A DNA stretch of 64,000 bases from Olleya sediminilitoris (GTDB taxonomy: Bacteria > Bacteroidota > Bacteroidia > Flavobacteriales > Flavobacteriaceae), in contig NZ_JAEMEF010000017.1 in assembly GCF_016785945.1 (NCBI RefSeq), forward strand, positions 1-64,000, in the 5' to 3' direction. The position numbers and the translations under genes were made by a program. Under the pieces are notes generated by a model. It was not told the DNA's origin, made no database searches, and worked only from the letters and a program-made list of their open reading frames with translations. Positions 40,029 through 49,637 of the stretch are shown piece by piece (within the stretch, counting starts at the first letter, position 1; every line of letters begins with the position of its first letter).

Positions 40029-40952
40029 ATGAACGAAATTAAAATATTCTCACCAGCAACGGTAGCCAATGTTTCGTGTGGATTTGATGTGCTAGGTTTT
40101 TGCCTAGATACCATTGGTGATGAAATGGTAATAAGAAAGACTAATGAAAAAGGAATAAAAATCACCAAAATAGTTGGTGCAGATCTTCCTTTTGAAACCG
40201 GTAAAAATGTAGCAAGTGTTTCGGCTTTAGCCTTATATAATGATGCTAAACCTGATTGTGGTTTTGAAATTGAAATTTACAAAAACATAAAACCAGGAAG
40301 CGGAATTGGAAGTAGTTCTGCAAGTGCTGCAGGAAGTGTTTTTGCTATAAACCATTTATTAGGCAACCCTTACAACGCTACACAATTAACAGGTTTTGCA
40401 ATGAAAGGTGAAGCAGTAGCTAGTGGTTGTGAACATGCAGACAACATTGCTCCTGCACTTTTTGGTGGTTTTACTTTGGTAAAAAGCACATCGCCTTTAC
40501 AAGTATTGCAATTGCCAACACCTAAGGATTTGTACGTTACAATAATACATCCACAAATTGAAGTTAAAACCTCTGAAGCTCGTGCTATTTTACCACAAGA
40601 CATTCCGTTACAAAATGCCATTACACAATGGTCAAATGTTGGAAGCTTGGTACACGCATTACACACCAATGATTATAATTTAATTAGCCTGTCTTTAAAT
40701 GATGTGGTTGTTGAGCCTTATAGAAGCCAATTAATCCCTCATTTTGATTTGGTTAAAACCGAAGTCTTAAAAGCAGGTGCTTTAGGTGCTGGAATTTCGG
40801 GTTCTGGACCTTCGATATTTGCACTATCAAAAAGTAAAACTACTGCTGAAACTGTTGCAAAAGCAATGACACAAGTTTTTACCAATACAACTATTGCATT
40901 TAATACTTATGTGTCCAAAATTAATACTCAAGGGATGAAAATTATTAGTTAA
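40029..40952 (+). CDS. thrB: Homoserine kinase
   Basis: GHMP-family kinase that phosphorylates homoserine. The 307-residue protein has the N-terminal SPATVANVSCGFDVLGF, the ATP-binding loop GSGIGSSSASAAG (near residue 93), and the C-terminal GAGISGSGPSIFAL. Length and motifs are normal for the family. It is the second gene of the thr operon, 61 bases after thrA. Confidence 0.96.
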   Translation: MNEIKIFSPATVANVSCGFDVLGFCLDTIGDEMVIRKTNEKGIKITKIVGADLPFETGKNVASVSALALYNDAKPDCGFEIEIYKNIKPGSGIGSSSASAAGSVFAINHLLGNPYNATQLTGFAMKGEAVASGCEHADNIAPALFGGFTLVKSTSPLQVLQLPTPKDLYVTIIHPQIEVKTSEARAILPQDIPLQNAITQWSNVGSLVHALHTNDYNLISLSLNDVVVEPYRSQLIPHFDLVKTEVLKAGALGAGISGSGPSIFALSKSKTTAETVAKAMTQVFTNTTIAFNTYVSKINTQGMKIIS

Positions 40953-41001
40953 AACCTAACTATTAATTTAATAAATACAAACTAACAAAACATCACAAAA
41001 A

Positions 41002-42294
41002 ATGAAATATTATAGTCTTAACAAAAAAGCACCTAACACAACGTTTAGGGATGCTGTAATAAAAGGATTGGCTCCAGATAAAGGTTTATATTTCCCTGAA
41101 AATATTACGCCATTACCTGCTTCATTTTTTGAAAATATTAATGATTTAAGTTATAATGATATAGCTTTTGAGGCAATACAGCAATTCGTTTCTCCAGATA
41201 TTCCAAAAGACGTTTTAAAAACTATTATTGCAGAAACTTTATCTTTTGATTTTCCTGTTATACAACTCAACGATAATATTTCTACCTTAGAATTATTTCA
41301 TGGTCCTACTATGGCTTTTAAAGACGTTGGAGCACGATTTATGGCTAGATGTTTAGGCTATTTTAACCAAGACAACACTAACGAAGTTACTGTTTTAGTA
41401 GCCACTTCTGGTGATACAGGAGGAGCTGTTGCTAATGGGTTTTTAGGTGTAAAAGGTGTAAATGTTGTAATATTATATCCTTCAGGAAAAGTTAGTGATA
41501 TACAAGAAAAACAATTAACTACATTAGGTCAAAACATAAAAGCTTTAGAAGTAGATGGTGTTTTTGACGATTGTCAAGATATGGTCAAACGTGCTTTTTT
41601 AGACACAGATTTGACTAGTAAAATGCAGTTAACCTCTGCCAACTCTATTAACGTTGCGCGTTGGTTACCACAACTACTCTATTTTATGTTTGCTTACAAA
41701 CAATTATATAAAACAAAAAAAGAGATTGTATTTTCTGTGCCAAGCGGAAACTTTGGAAACGTGTGTGCTGGTATGATGGCACAACAATTAGGTTTGCCAA
41801 TTAAACACTTTATTGCATCAAATAATCAAAATAATGTGGTAACTAATTATCTTAAAACCGAGGAATATACTCCAAAACCATCTGTACAAACTATTAGTAA
41901 TGCTATGGATGTTGGTAATCCTAGTAATTTTATTAGAATACAAGAAATATATAAAAACAATTTTAGTACACTAAAAAATAATTTATCGTCTTATAGTTTT
42001 ACTGACAACCAAACTAAAGACGCATTAAAAGAAATTCATGATCAATATAACTACGTTGCAGATCCTCATGGTGCTGTTGGTTATTTAGGTTGTAAAGCGT
42101 ATTTAAAAGAGCATCAAAATACGCATTGCGTATTTTTAGAAACTGCACATCCAACAAAATTTTTAGATGTTGTAGAAGAAGTTATCAAACAAAAACAACC
42201 ATTACCTGTTCAAATTGAAGCTGTAATGGATAAAACAAAAGTAGCGACTAAAATTAGTACGTATGACGACTTAAAAACGTTTTTATTAGACTAA
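41002..42294 (+). CDS. thrC: Threonine synthase
   Basis: PLP enzyme that converts O-phosphohomoserine to threonine. The 430 residues include the PLP-lysine region GPTMAFKDVGARF, the phosphate-binding ATSGDTGGAVANGF, and conserved SANSINVARWLPQ and VPSGNFGNVCAG. Its length fits the fungal/proteobacterial-type subgroup. It is third in the thrABC order, 49 bases after thrB. Confidence 0.96.
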   Translation: MKYYSLNKKAPNTTFRDAVIKGLAPDKGLYFPENITPLPASFFENINDLSYNDIAFEAIQQFVSPDIPKDVLKTIIAETLSFDFPVIQLNDNISTLELFHGPTMAFKDVGARFMARCLGYFNQDNTNEVTVLVATSGDTGGAVANGFLGVKGVNVVILYPSGKVSDIQEKQLTTLGQNIKALEVDGVFDDCQDMVKRAFLDTDLTSKMQLTSANSINVARWLPQLLYFMFAYKQLYKTKKEIVFSVPSGNFGNVCAGMMAQQLGLPIKHFIASNNQNNVVTNYLKTEEYTPKPSVQTISNAMDVGNPSNFIRIQEIYKNNFSTLKNNLSSYSFTDNQTKDALKEIHDQYNYVADPHGAVGYLGCKAYLKEHQNTHCVFLETAHPTKFLDVVEEVIKQKQPLPVQIEAVMDKTKVATKISTYDDLKTFLLD

Positions 42295-42313
42295 TAATTT
42301 ATCTAAAAAAATC

Positions 42314-42697
42314 ATGTTTAACTTATCTTTAAATCACATTGCTATATCTGTTAAAGACGTTGATAAATCTGTAATGTTTTATAAAAAAGTATTACAACTT
42401 AGTGAAGTTAAAAACACAGCATCAACCTCTAAAACCAGATGGTTAGTATTAACAGATACCAAGCAGATACATTTAATACCAAGACCAGAATTAGAAGTCT
42501 TCACTAACAAAGCGGTTCATTTTGCTTTAGCTACAACAGATTTTGATACTATTTTAAAACATCTGCAAGCGCTTGGTATTCCGTTTTCAGACTGGAAAAA
42601 CACACCAAAAAAAGACTATATACGTGATGATGGTGTCCAACAAATTTACTTTCAGGATCCTGATGGTTATTGGATTGAAATTAATAATGCTATTTAA
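42314..42697 (+). CDS. VOC (glyoxalase/bleomycin-resistance) family protein
   Basis: A 127-residue single-domain vicinal-oxygen-chelate fold. Landmarks are NHIAISVKDVDKSVMFYKKVL at the start, HFALAT in the second module and the ending YFQDPDGYWIEI. Potential metal ligands are the His of NHIA, the His of HFAL and the C-terminal Glu of WIEI. Substrate unknown. It follows thrC by 19 bases and may be cotranscribed, without a clear link to threonine synthesis. Confidence 0.88.
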   Translation: MFNLSLNHIAISVKDVDKSVMFYKKVLQLSEVKNTASTSKTRWLVLTDTKQIHLIPRPELEVFTNKAVHFALATTDFDTILKHLQALGIPFSDWKNTPKKDYIRDDGVQQIYFQDPDGYWIEINNAI

Positions 42698-42732
42698 TTA
42701 TACTTAACACTTAATAACTTTAAAAAAATTAA

Positions 42733-44388
42733 ATGATAAAACCTAAATTAATTTTTGTGATGCTGCTTATTGTATCCTCATGCACATCGCAGAGTAATGA
42801 ATCTGAAGTGTTAGAAGTTATTACTCAGTCTATGGTTGATGCAGAAGAAAAACGTTGTGTTGACTTATATGAGATAGAAAAAATAGATACTAGCATTAAA
42901 AAGTATCTTGACACTACTAATTTAGAAGTCGTAAAAAAAAATAGTATTAAAAATTTAAATTATTTCTTAGATGATAAAAACACTATTATTGAACAGCTTA
43001 GATTTTACAGAGAACAAGAAAACGAAGATTTTAAAGAAATAACTAAAACCTATACAAAAGAAGAGGAAGAATATCTTGAAGATAAAAACACCTATTTAGA
43101 ACTTGTAAACGATAACCACTTAAAATACAGAGATACGGTCCAAAATGGTGTGTTTTTCAATCAAATTTTCAAAAATAATAGAGCTTCTTTAAAAACGGTA
43201 GTTAGAAATAATGGTGCTACTGTTTTTAAGTTTGGAAACCAGCAAAGCATTCAGCCTTTTTATTATTTAAATTTTGACTCTGAAAAAGATTTAAAAATCT
43301 TAGCTACCTATTACCATGATGGTACAAAGGATAGTGTACCAACACCAATTGAGCCTTATTCGTTTCCGTTAAACTCAATACCTGTTAAAGCAATGAAGCA
43401 TGTTGACAGCTTAACATTAGAATTTAAAATTAAGTATGTTTCAAAAATAGATTCAATTCAATTTAATAAAAACGAAATTGGTGTACAAAAAGAAGGTTTT
43501 AAACTTCTTAAAATGGAAAAAAACTATTTGGAGTATGAAACACCAAATGACTACTACCCTTATCACAAAGGATCCATTTTAAAAGTAAAATATTTTAATA
43601 ACAATGGTGATGTACTAGACAATAAATATAGTATTAGTAATTGCTCGATTGAAACACCAGAAGAAGACTATAATGAAAGACTATCTAACAGTAAAAACAT
43701 TGAAAAACACATAAAAAATGTAGACTCAAAAAAAGAAGCCTATTTGATATTAAAATACCTAGCAATTAAACGCTTAAATGCAGAGTATGCTAAAACTAAA
43801 AAAGTAAAAACTACCGTAGAAGGTAATATTGACGCTTTAACACTTTATCTAGAAAACACAAGGGATACAATTACTTTTGTTACGACATTAAAAAATATAT
43901 CTCCTGTAAAAAACATTTATATTCATGAGCTAGAGGATCAAACACAGTTTATAGACAAAAATGGACAAATAACCTACTCAATCCCATCTCCTATTTACTT
44001 TTTATATTCGCCTAAAACAGATAGCCATTCAGACACTTATTTTTTTACTGACACAGACAAAGTTAAGGATAGAGAATACTATTTTATAAATCAAGATAAA
44101 GCTACAGTTACAAAATTACCATATGATAGTTTAGAGTTTTTATATCCTTCTGTAATAGCAGCAGAGTTAGCTACTGATAATAGAAGTTATAAACTACTGT
44201 CGGCTAAAACAAGTCAACTATTATCAGATAAAACATTTGATCGTTTTCTAGAAATGTATTATACAGGTAAAGGCATGCTGGCTTATGCCAATGATGAGGC
44301 ATTTATCCTTTATGACCAAAACGAAAAACTAATTGATAGAGAGAGTGAAAATGTTACTAAAATTATTCTAAAAAAAGAAAATTACTAA
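42733..44388 (+). CDS. Large hypothetical lipoprotein
   Basis: A 551-residue protein with a lipoprotein signal (MIKPKLIFVMLLIVSSC). The mature part is Lys/Asp/Glu-rich with predicted helices at about 60-130 (TYTKEEEEYLEDKNTYLELV) and beta-rich sequence after 150. I recognise no family. A central block around IDSIQFNKNEIGV and the C-terminal block TGKGMLAYANDEAFILYDQN look like folded domains. It follows the VOC gene by 35 bases; the base composition resembles its neighbours. Confidence 0.65.
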   Translation: MIKPKLIFVMLLIVSSCTSQSNESEVLEVITQSMVDAEEKRCVDLYEIEKIDTSIKKYLDTTNLEVVKKNSIKNLNYFLDDKNTIIEQLRFYREQENEDFKEITKTYTKEEEEYLEDKNTYLELVNDNHLKYRDTVQNGVFFNQIFKNNRASLKTVVRNNGATVFKFGNQQSIQPFYYLNFDSEKDLKILATYYHDGTKDSVPTPIEPYSFPLNSIPVKAMKHVDSLTLEFKIKYVSKIDSIQFNKNEIGVQKEGFKLLKMEKNYLEYETPNDYYPYHKGSILKVKYFNNNGDVLDNKYSISNCSIETPEEDYNERLSNSKNIEKHIKNVDSKKEAYLILKYLAIKRLNAEYAKTKKVKTTVEGNIDALTLYLENTRDTITFVTTLKNISPVKNIYIHELEDQTQFIDKNGQITYSIPSPIYFLYSPKTDSHSDTYFFTDTDKVKDREYYFINQDKATVTKLPYDSLEFLYPSVIAAELATDNRSYKLLSAKTSQLLSDKTFDRFLEMYYTGKGMLAYANDEAFILYDQNEKLIDRESENVTKIILKKENY

Positions 44389-44530
44389 CGTCTAAAGAAT
44401 ATAGTTCAATAATTTTATCATTCTGGAGTACATCCTAAAAATCAAATAATAAAATTTTTATATGGGTTACCTAGCTATAAAAGTCAAACAGTATTTGTAA
44501 AGTATTAAGCTAAAATTTATTGATTAATTA

Positions 44531-44538
44531 TACCTTTG
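44531..44538 (+). promoter_or_regulatory. Candidate -7 box upstream of the exported hypothetical gene
   Basis: TACCTTTG fits TAnnTTTG and lies 105 bases upstream of the ATG at 44644. No matching -33 TTG. Confidence 0.4.
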
Positions 44539-44643
44539 ATTAAATCAAAATATTACAGTATTTTCGGACAAAATTAATAATACGTAGTATAATTTATTTA
44601 AAATGTATTAAACATTTAAAAATCAACCAAATCAAATATTATA

Positions 44644-45681
44644 ATGAAAAAAATTTTATTAGCTCTAGCAATATTTACTGTTAATTTCTGTTTAGCACAG
44701 AATGCAAAAAATGAAGGATGGTATATACAAGAGCTTCACTATCCTGAAATTAATTTACCTGTAGATTATAAAAACTTTAGTATTGAAATTGAAGAAAACA
44801 ATGAAAACATAAAACTAAATGATAATGGTAAACAAAAGCTAACATCATTTAATAATCCTAAATTAGAAAGTTTAATTAAATCATATTTTGAATTACCAGG
44901 TTATACAAAATCTGATAATCCTGACTTTATTATTAAATTTAATAATCTAGGCCTAAAGCACATTGTAAGTTCTACCGAAAAAAAAGCTTACGGTAAAGAT
45001 GCTAAAAACACTTACACTGGTATAATTGAAATAAAATCTGAAGTCGAGGTAACAGTAAAAGACCTAAACGATAGTATCATTTTTACAAAAAAGTATTCTA
45101 GAAAAACTAAATCTGAAAGTATAGGTGTTTATAAAAATAGTGGTATACCTAATAAAACTTTAGCAACAACATTAATTAAAAACCAATATCAAAATAATGC
45201 TCGAGATTATAGAACCTCAAAGAATGTATCAGAAGCAGGATATATAATCCAAGATATATCAAAATCTTTAAAAGCTTTATTTTCTAGTTATTACGAGTCT
45301 AAAAGAGTAAATCTTTTTCGAATTAAAAAAGAAGAAAAATATGGTATTGATAATAATACTCAAGTTGACAAATTAGTAGCTTTAAACAAGGTAGATTACT
45401 CTGATAGCTATAATCAAGAATTACACAAATTAGTTAATGAAAGTATTGAAAAATTTAATACCGAAATTGCTAAAATTAAAAACAAAGAAGATAAAAAAGA
45501 AAAAAAAATCTACTGGACTTTATTATCTAACTTATCTGGTGCATATTATGCTATAGGTGATTACGAAAAAGCTATTGAGTATGCTAAAAAAAGAATGGAA
45601 GTTGACTATAATAAAAAATGGAAATTTAATTTAGAAATAGCCGAAAGCCGTAAAAAAATCACAGATAAAAACAAATCATAA
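44644..45681 (+). CDS. Exported hypothetical protein with C-terminal TPR-like helices
   Basis: A 345-residue protein with a signal peptide (MKKILLALAIFTVNFCLAQ). The mature N-terminal part is beta-rich and charged; the last 60 residues (LSNLSGAYYAIGDYEKAIEY) form one or two TPR-like hairpins. I do not recognise a family for the rest. It is monocistronic, with a promoter-like box upstream and a terminator downstream. Confidence 0.65.
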   Translation: MKKILLALAIFTVNFCLAQNAKNEGWYIQELHYPEINLPVDYKNFSIEIEENNENIKLNDNGKQKLTSFNNPKLESLIKSYFELPGYTKSDNPDFIIKFNNLGLKHIVSSTEKKAYGKDAKNTYTGIIEIKSEVEVTVKDLNDSIIFTKKYSRKTKSESIGVYKNSGIPNKTLATTLIKNQYQNNARDYRTSKNVSEAGYIIQDISKSLKALFSSYYESKRVNLFRIKKEEKYGIDNNTQVDKLVALNKVDYSDSYNQELHKLVNESIEKFNTEIAKIKNKEDKKEKKIYWTLLSNLSGAYYAIGDYEKAIEYAKKRMEVDYNKKWKFNLEIAESRKKITDKNKS

Positions 45682-45700
45682 ATTAAATATCATTATCAAA

Positions 45701-45728
45701 AAAACTACCTGATTTAGGTAGTTTTTTT
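45701..45728 (+). terminator. Terminator of the exported hypothetical gene
   Basis: Arms AAAACTACCT (45701-45710) and AGGTAGTTTT (45716-45725), loop GATTT, followed by T residues. Confidence 0.85.
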
Positions 45729-45836
45729 GATAGGTATCATTTTATATACTAAATTTATTACTCTACTTTTAATCACTTAATCACTATTAAGTGAATATTT
45801 AAGCATAAATCAAAATAACTATTTACTATTACATAG

Positions 45837-46214
45837 ATGGGCACGATAAAAATAAACAGCACAACAGGAGCTAAAATATTTATTGACAATGTAGCCTCAG
45901 GTACAATAAATAAACAAAGTAAAACATTTAATGTTAGCAATGGTCAACATCAAATATATGCAAAAGCAGCTTGGTGCAGTAGTCAACCATTAACAGTAAA
46001 TGTAACAGATCAAAAAACAACTATTGTAACACTTAACAGTTTTAAACATGAAACCTTGTTTAAAGCTGCTTTCATGTTGCTAGCTGGATTACTTTTGTTT
46101 ACTAAAAATATGATATTTGCAGTTTTTGCTGCAATAGTATTTTTATATCCATTATACTATTTAACCTTTGGAAAAAACAATTATTTACAATTATCAGAAA
46201 AAACCATAACTTAA
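45837..46214 (+). CDS. Small membrane protein with PEGA-like N-terminus
   Basis: A 125-residue protein. Residues 1-65 form a short beta domain reminiscent of PEGA domains (GAKIFIDNVASGT and NGQHQIYAKA). Two hydrophobic helices follow (about 73-90 and 92-110), then a short polar tail. There is no signal peptide, so the N-terminal domain is likely cytoplasmic. The function is unknown; the PEGA comparison is weak. Confidence 0.55.
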   Translation: MGTIKINSTTGAKIFIDNVASGTINKQSKTFNVSNGQHQIYAKAAWCSSQPLTVNVTDQKTTIVTLNSFKHETLFKAAFMLLAGLLLFTKNMIFAVFAAIVFLYPLYYLTFGKNNYLQLSEKTIT

Positions 46215-46232
46215 TCTTTTATACCAAAAGAT

Positions 46233-46482
46233 ATGAGACAACTTAAACCCTTACTAATAGTATTAGAATTAAGTAATTTTTGTTTAGGACAAAGCTTACC
46301 TGAAAAACTTAGCGAAACTGATTATGGAACGTATAGCAAAACAGTTATTTGAAAAAATATCTCTTAGCAAAAAGGAAAACACAAAATTATACTATAATTT
46401 TTTTGAAGATAAAAACCATGGAAATGCTTTGCATCAAGCAGTTTATGATGTTTTTGAAAAGATTTTTAAAAGCGTAAAATAA
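46233..46482 (+). pseudogene. Remnant of an exported esterase-like (alpha/beta hydrolase) gene
   Basis: Two short frames fit one broken gene. The first (46233-46352, 39 codons) encodes a signal-like start (MRQLKPLLIVLELSNFCLGQ). The second (46324-46482, 52 codons, shifted frame) encodes FFEDKNHGNALHQAVYDVF, which resembles the C-terminal catalytic-His region of esterase-D/putative esterase family hydrolases. The nucleophile region and most of the fold are missing, so a large internal deletion plus frameshift is likely. Alternative: two unrelated chance frames. Confidence 0.5.
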
Positions 46483-46490
46483 TTATTTAT

Positions 46491-47006
46491 ATGTTATCAA
46501 AACAAATCATATATCTTGCAGGTGGTTGTCTTTGGGGAGTTCAAGAGTTTTTAAAACACATTCCTGGAATTATTAATACTCAAGCAGGTAGAGCAAATGG
46601 CACAACTAAATCTACTAAAACAGATTATGATGGTTTTGCAGAATGCGTAAAAACTACTTTTGACAGTAATATCGTTTCAGTTGAAGATTTAATAAATTAT
46701 TTATTAGAAATCATTGATCCTTATAGTATTAATAAACAAGGAAACGATATAGGTCAAAAATATAGAACAGGTATCTACAGTAATAATACAAGACATTTAT
46801 TGAAAGCAAAAACACACATTAAAACAATTGAAGATAATCTAAATAAGGAAAATAAAACACAAAAAACAATTGCTATTGAGGTGCTTCCATTAACTAATTT
46901 TATTCCAAGTGATACAGAACACCAAGATAGATTAACCTTGCATCCAGAAGATTATAGTTATTGTCACATCCCTTTAGACGTATTACACAAGTACAAGAAC
47001 AACTAA
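46491..47006 (+). CDS. msrA: Peptide methionine-S-sulfoxide reductase
   Basis: Reduces the S-epimer of methionine sulfoxide in proteins. The 171-residue protein has the catalytic Cys13 in AGGCLWGVQEF, where most MsrA have GCFW, so Leu replaces the usual Phe. Other family features are IIDPYSINKQGNDIGQKYRTGIY and TEHQDRL. The internal segment TKTDYDGFAECV departs from the common GHAEAV motif, making this a divergent member. No signal peptide, so cytoplasmic. It starts 8 bases after the esterase remnant. Confidence 0.85.
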   Translation: MLSKQIIYLAGGCLWGVQEFLKHIPGIINTQAGRANGTTKSTKTDYDGFAECVKTTFDSNIVSVEDLINYLLEIIDPYSINKQGNDIGQKYRTGIYSNNTRHLLKAKTHIKTIEDNLNKENKTQKTIAIEVLPLTNFIPSDTEHQDRLTLHPEDYSYCHIPLDVLHKYKNN

Positions 47007-47047
47007 TTTGACAGACTTAAAGAAGTTAAATTAAAAAGAAAAAATTA

Positions 47048-47911
47048 CTACTTTGTGGCTTTTGTTAAATACTCATTTAATACAAGAGAAGCAAAAATAA
47101 GACTTCCTCCAATTATAATTTTAACAACATTGGCCTCTTTGTTCCATAAAACAAGGTTGACAATTAAACCCAACGGAATTAATGCATTATTCATAATTGC
47201 TAAAGACCCTGTGTTTACTTTAACAACACCTTTATTCCAAAAATAATACCCCAAACCAGACGCAACAGCGCCTAGATATATTAAAATTGCCCATTGCAAA
47301 GCTGTAGTTGGTAACTTTTGGGCTGAACCAAAAATAAAAAACGCAATAAAAGCTACTAAAAATGCACCAATAAAAAACAAGCCAAAAATGGTATGCTTTG
47401 GTTTGGTTTGTAATTCTGGTGTAGATTTTAGTAAATACTTGTATGTTACTTGACCAATAGCAAAACAAAGATTAGCGCCTTGAGTAATTAAAAAGCCTAA
47501 AAAAACATGTTCACTAATACTTGAGTATTGTATATAAGCAGCTCCTAAAACAGCTAATAATGCAGTAAAAAGATGTACTTTATTAAACCGTTTAATTAAA
47601 ATGTCATTTAATAAAGTAATGTAAATTGGTGTTAATACACTAAACAATAACACTTCTGGAACAGTAAGAAAATTAAACGACTGAAAGTAAAAACAATACA
47701 TTAAACCTAATTGAACAGACCCAATACCAATTAGCTTGATAATTGTTTCTGTTTTGATGCCTTTCAGTTTTAAAAAAGGTAAAAATAGCATTGTAGCAAT
47801 ACCTATACGTACCAATACAGAAAACCATGCATCCACATGTCCCGAAAGATATACACCAATTAAACTAAACGAAAAAGCCCAGATAATAGTAACAAAAAAT
47901 AAATACTTCAT
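47048..47911 (-). CDS. EamA/DMT family transporter
   Basis: A 287-residue integral membrane protein with ten hydrophobic helices in two EamA repeats (about 1-130 and 145-285). Typical phrases are LTPIYITLLNDILIKRFN at the end of repeat one and NNALIPLGLIVNLVLW in repeat two. Such carriers export metabolites such as amino acids; the substrate is not predictable. It is a single gene with no clear terminator. Confidence 0.9.
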   Translation of the reverse strand: MKYLFFVTIIWAFSFSLIGVYLSGHVDAWFSVLVRIGIATMLFLPFLKLKGIKTETIIKLIGIGSVQLGLMYCFYFQSFNFLTVPEVLLFSVLTPIYITLLNDILIKRFNKVHLFTALLAVLGAAYIQYSSISEHVFLGFLITQGANLCFAIGQVTYKYLLKSTPELQTKPKHTIFGLFFIGAFLVAFIAFFIFGSAQKLPTTALQWAILIYLGAVASGLGYYFWNKGVVKVNTGSLAIMNNALIPLGLIVNLVLWNKEANVVKIIIGGSLIFASLVLNEYLTKATK

Positions 47912-48132
47912 ATGGAAACAAAGTAAAACATAAATAGAATTATAAACAAAAAGATTGTAACTCCCTTTTTACTGTAAAAAAACAAGTAATATAAATCACT
48001 TGAATTTAAAGTAATTAAGTATTTTAATTTATCGATATAAAAAAATAACTTACATCAAAAATAAACAAAACAAACAACTATATTGTTTGTTATATAAACA
48101 GTTGTAAGCAATTTGAGAAAAACCGAAAACCA

Positions 48133-48648
48133 ATGAATAAAATCCTATCATTAATACTAATTTTGTTTCTAAACCAAAGTTGTAAAGAACATAAAAACGA
48201 ATTACCAAAGTCCATTAAAATCATCACGAAATTTAGAGTTTTAGACGAAAAAATTAGTCCGAATAATATGAACTGTTCTAAAAAAAGTGTTCCGTTTTTA
48301 GAAATGAAAAAAAATGATTGCTCATTCTTAATTGGAATTTATGAATTTGACATAGAAAAGAAATATCTGATAGACGACAATGGAAACCTAAAAGAATTCT
48401 TGAAATATTTATCCGAAGGTCCATTAGCATATTCATTGAACGAACTGAATTCGGATAAGAAATTTAAAGAATACGAAAATTTAGAAATATTTAATGTTCA
48501 AGTCTCAAAAAATCAAACTGAAATAATAGATTCCAAAGACACTTTAGAAATTGAACAAGTTTTTATATCTGAAAAATTAATATTAATGAAAAATTCGGAA
48601 AATATTGGAAGAAGAATATTGTATGAATATGAATATGAATATGAATAA
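48133..48648 (+). CDS. Hypothetical lipoprotein with a hexanucleotide-repeat tail
   Basis: A 171-residue protein with a lipoprotein signal (MNKILSLILILFLNQSC) and a mature region without a recognised domain. The last eight residues read YEYEYEYE and are encoded by four tandem TATGAA units (48622-48645) that run into the stop codon. The repeat could expand or contract and shift the C-terminus. It is followed by two broken genes, so its own functionality is uncertain. Confidence 0.6.
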   Translation: MNKILSLILILFLNQSCKEHKNELPKSIKIITKFRVLDEKISPNNMNCSKKSVPFLEMKKNDCSFLIGIYEFDIEKKYLIDDNGNLKEFLKYLSEGPLAYSLNELNSDKKFKEYENLEIFNVQVSKNQTEIIDSKDTLEIEQVFISEKLILMKNSENIGRRILYEYEYEYE

Positions 48649-48769
48649 AACTGCTTAAAATAAAATACTGTGATACAAAAAATAATTTTTTTAACTAAAA
48701 TACTTCCGTAAGAATCATAAATAATACAATAACAAAAAGTGTAAACGGAATCATAGAAAGACAAAATAA

Positions 48770-49212
48770 ATGAATTACAAACTTTTAATTTAAATAATAG
48801 CCCTAACTATTTCACTTGTAAGTTTAGGATGGAATATATTTAACAAAATCAAGAGTGAGAAAAAGAAATTACTAATTCAATGTTATAAAAGTAAAGAAAA
48901 AAATACTTTTAAATGCGTATTGACTTTGACTAATGTTGGAAATAAACCTATTTTTATAAGGAAAATTGAATTGCACGAAAAAAAAATAAAAAATCATTTA
49001 AACGCAATTTGGATTATAGTAAGTATCAATAAGGTTTCGAAAACAAACCTATACATTCAGAACATTGGCAAACATTAATTTTTAAAGACACTAAACATTT
49101 CAAATTTTATAATCCTAAAATTCAGAAATTTAAGAAAACTAAAATCACAGTTGTTGACCCAAAAGAAAAAAAAATCTCAACTAAATGGTTTGAAAAAAAT
49201 AACTTACATTGA
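48770..49212 (+). pseudogene. Broken small membrane-anchored protein gene
   Basis: From the ATG at 48770 the frame reads MNYKLLI, a TAA stop at codon 8, then IIALTISLVSLGWNIFNKIK (a membrane anchor) and LTLTNVGNKPIFIRKIELHE. A shift near the A-rich tract about 48976-48996 continues as FKDTKHFKFYNPKIQKFKKT and TVVDPKEKKISTKWFEK to the TGA at 49210-49212, with another TAA at about 49035. At least three lesions argue for a true pseudogene rather than a sequencing slip. The family is unknown. Confidence 0.65.
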
Positions 49213-49218
49213 TTAAAA

Positions 49219-49637
49219 ATGGAAACAACAATACAAAATATAGTTATAGAAATAGCACAGGAATTAGATTGTGGATTTGACTAATATTAAAACTCTAAAA
49301 CTCTCGAAATAATTCCCATTCCAAGTTTGTCACAGTTTATAGACAAAGACGACTTTAAAGAAGCTTTTAGTGACAGTTTAGAAAAAGTCGAAAAATATAA
49401 AACGGATTTTATAAAAATTGAGACTTTAGAAAGCTTTGAGTCATTTAAAATTATAGACTTTTTATTGAACAATTATCTGACCAAAATCTAAAGTCAGAAT
49501 TGGAAAATGTATTAGTAAACAAAAAACCATTTCAGAATTTTAAGCATAAAATAGACCATTCTGAATTTAGATAAAGTTGGTTTGAATTTAAGTAAAGTGA
49601 AATGGAAAAAATAGTAAAAACGAAATTAAACAGGTAA
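49219..49637 (+). pseudogene. Broken UPF0158-family gene
   Basis: The frame from the ATG at 49219 gives IVIEIAQELDCGFD, then stops; a nearby frame continues with TLEIIPIPSLSQFIDKDDFK and IKIETLESFESFKI, then frameshifts to SDQNLKSELENVLVNKKPFQ and WFEFK, interrupted by further stops before ending at 49635-49637. The phrases EIAxxLDCGF, ESFESFKIMxxF and NKKPFQNFKxxID are those of UPF0158, whose function is unknown. At least four lesions are present. It lies 6 bases after the previous pseudogene. Confidence 0.72.

Noticed and set aside
48513-48764. Minus-strand open frame over the TATGAA repeat
   Set aside because: It mirrors the lipoprotein gene tail and repeat (SYSYSYSYN); no start context or homology cue.
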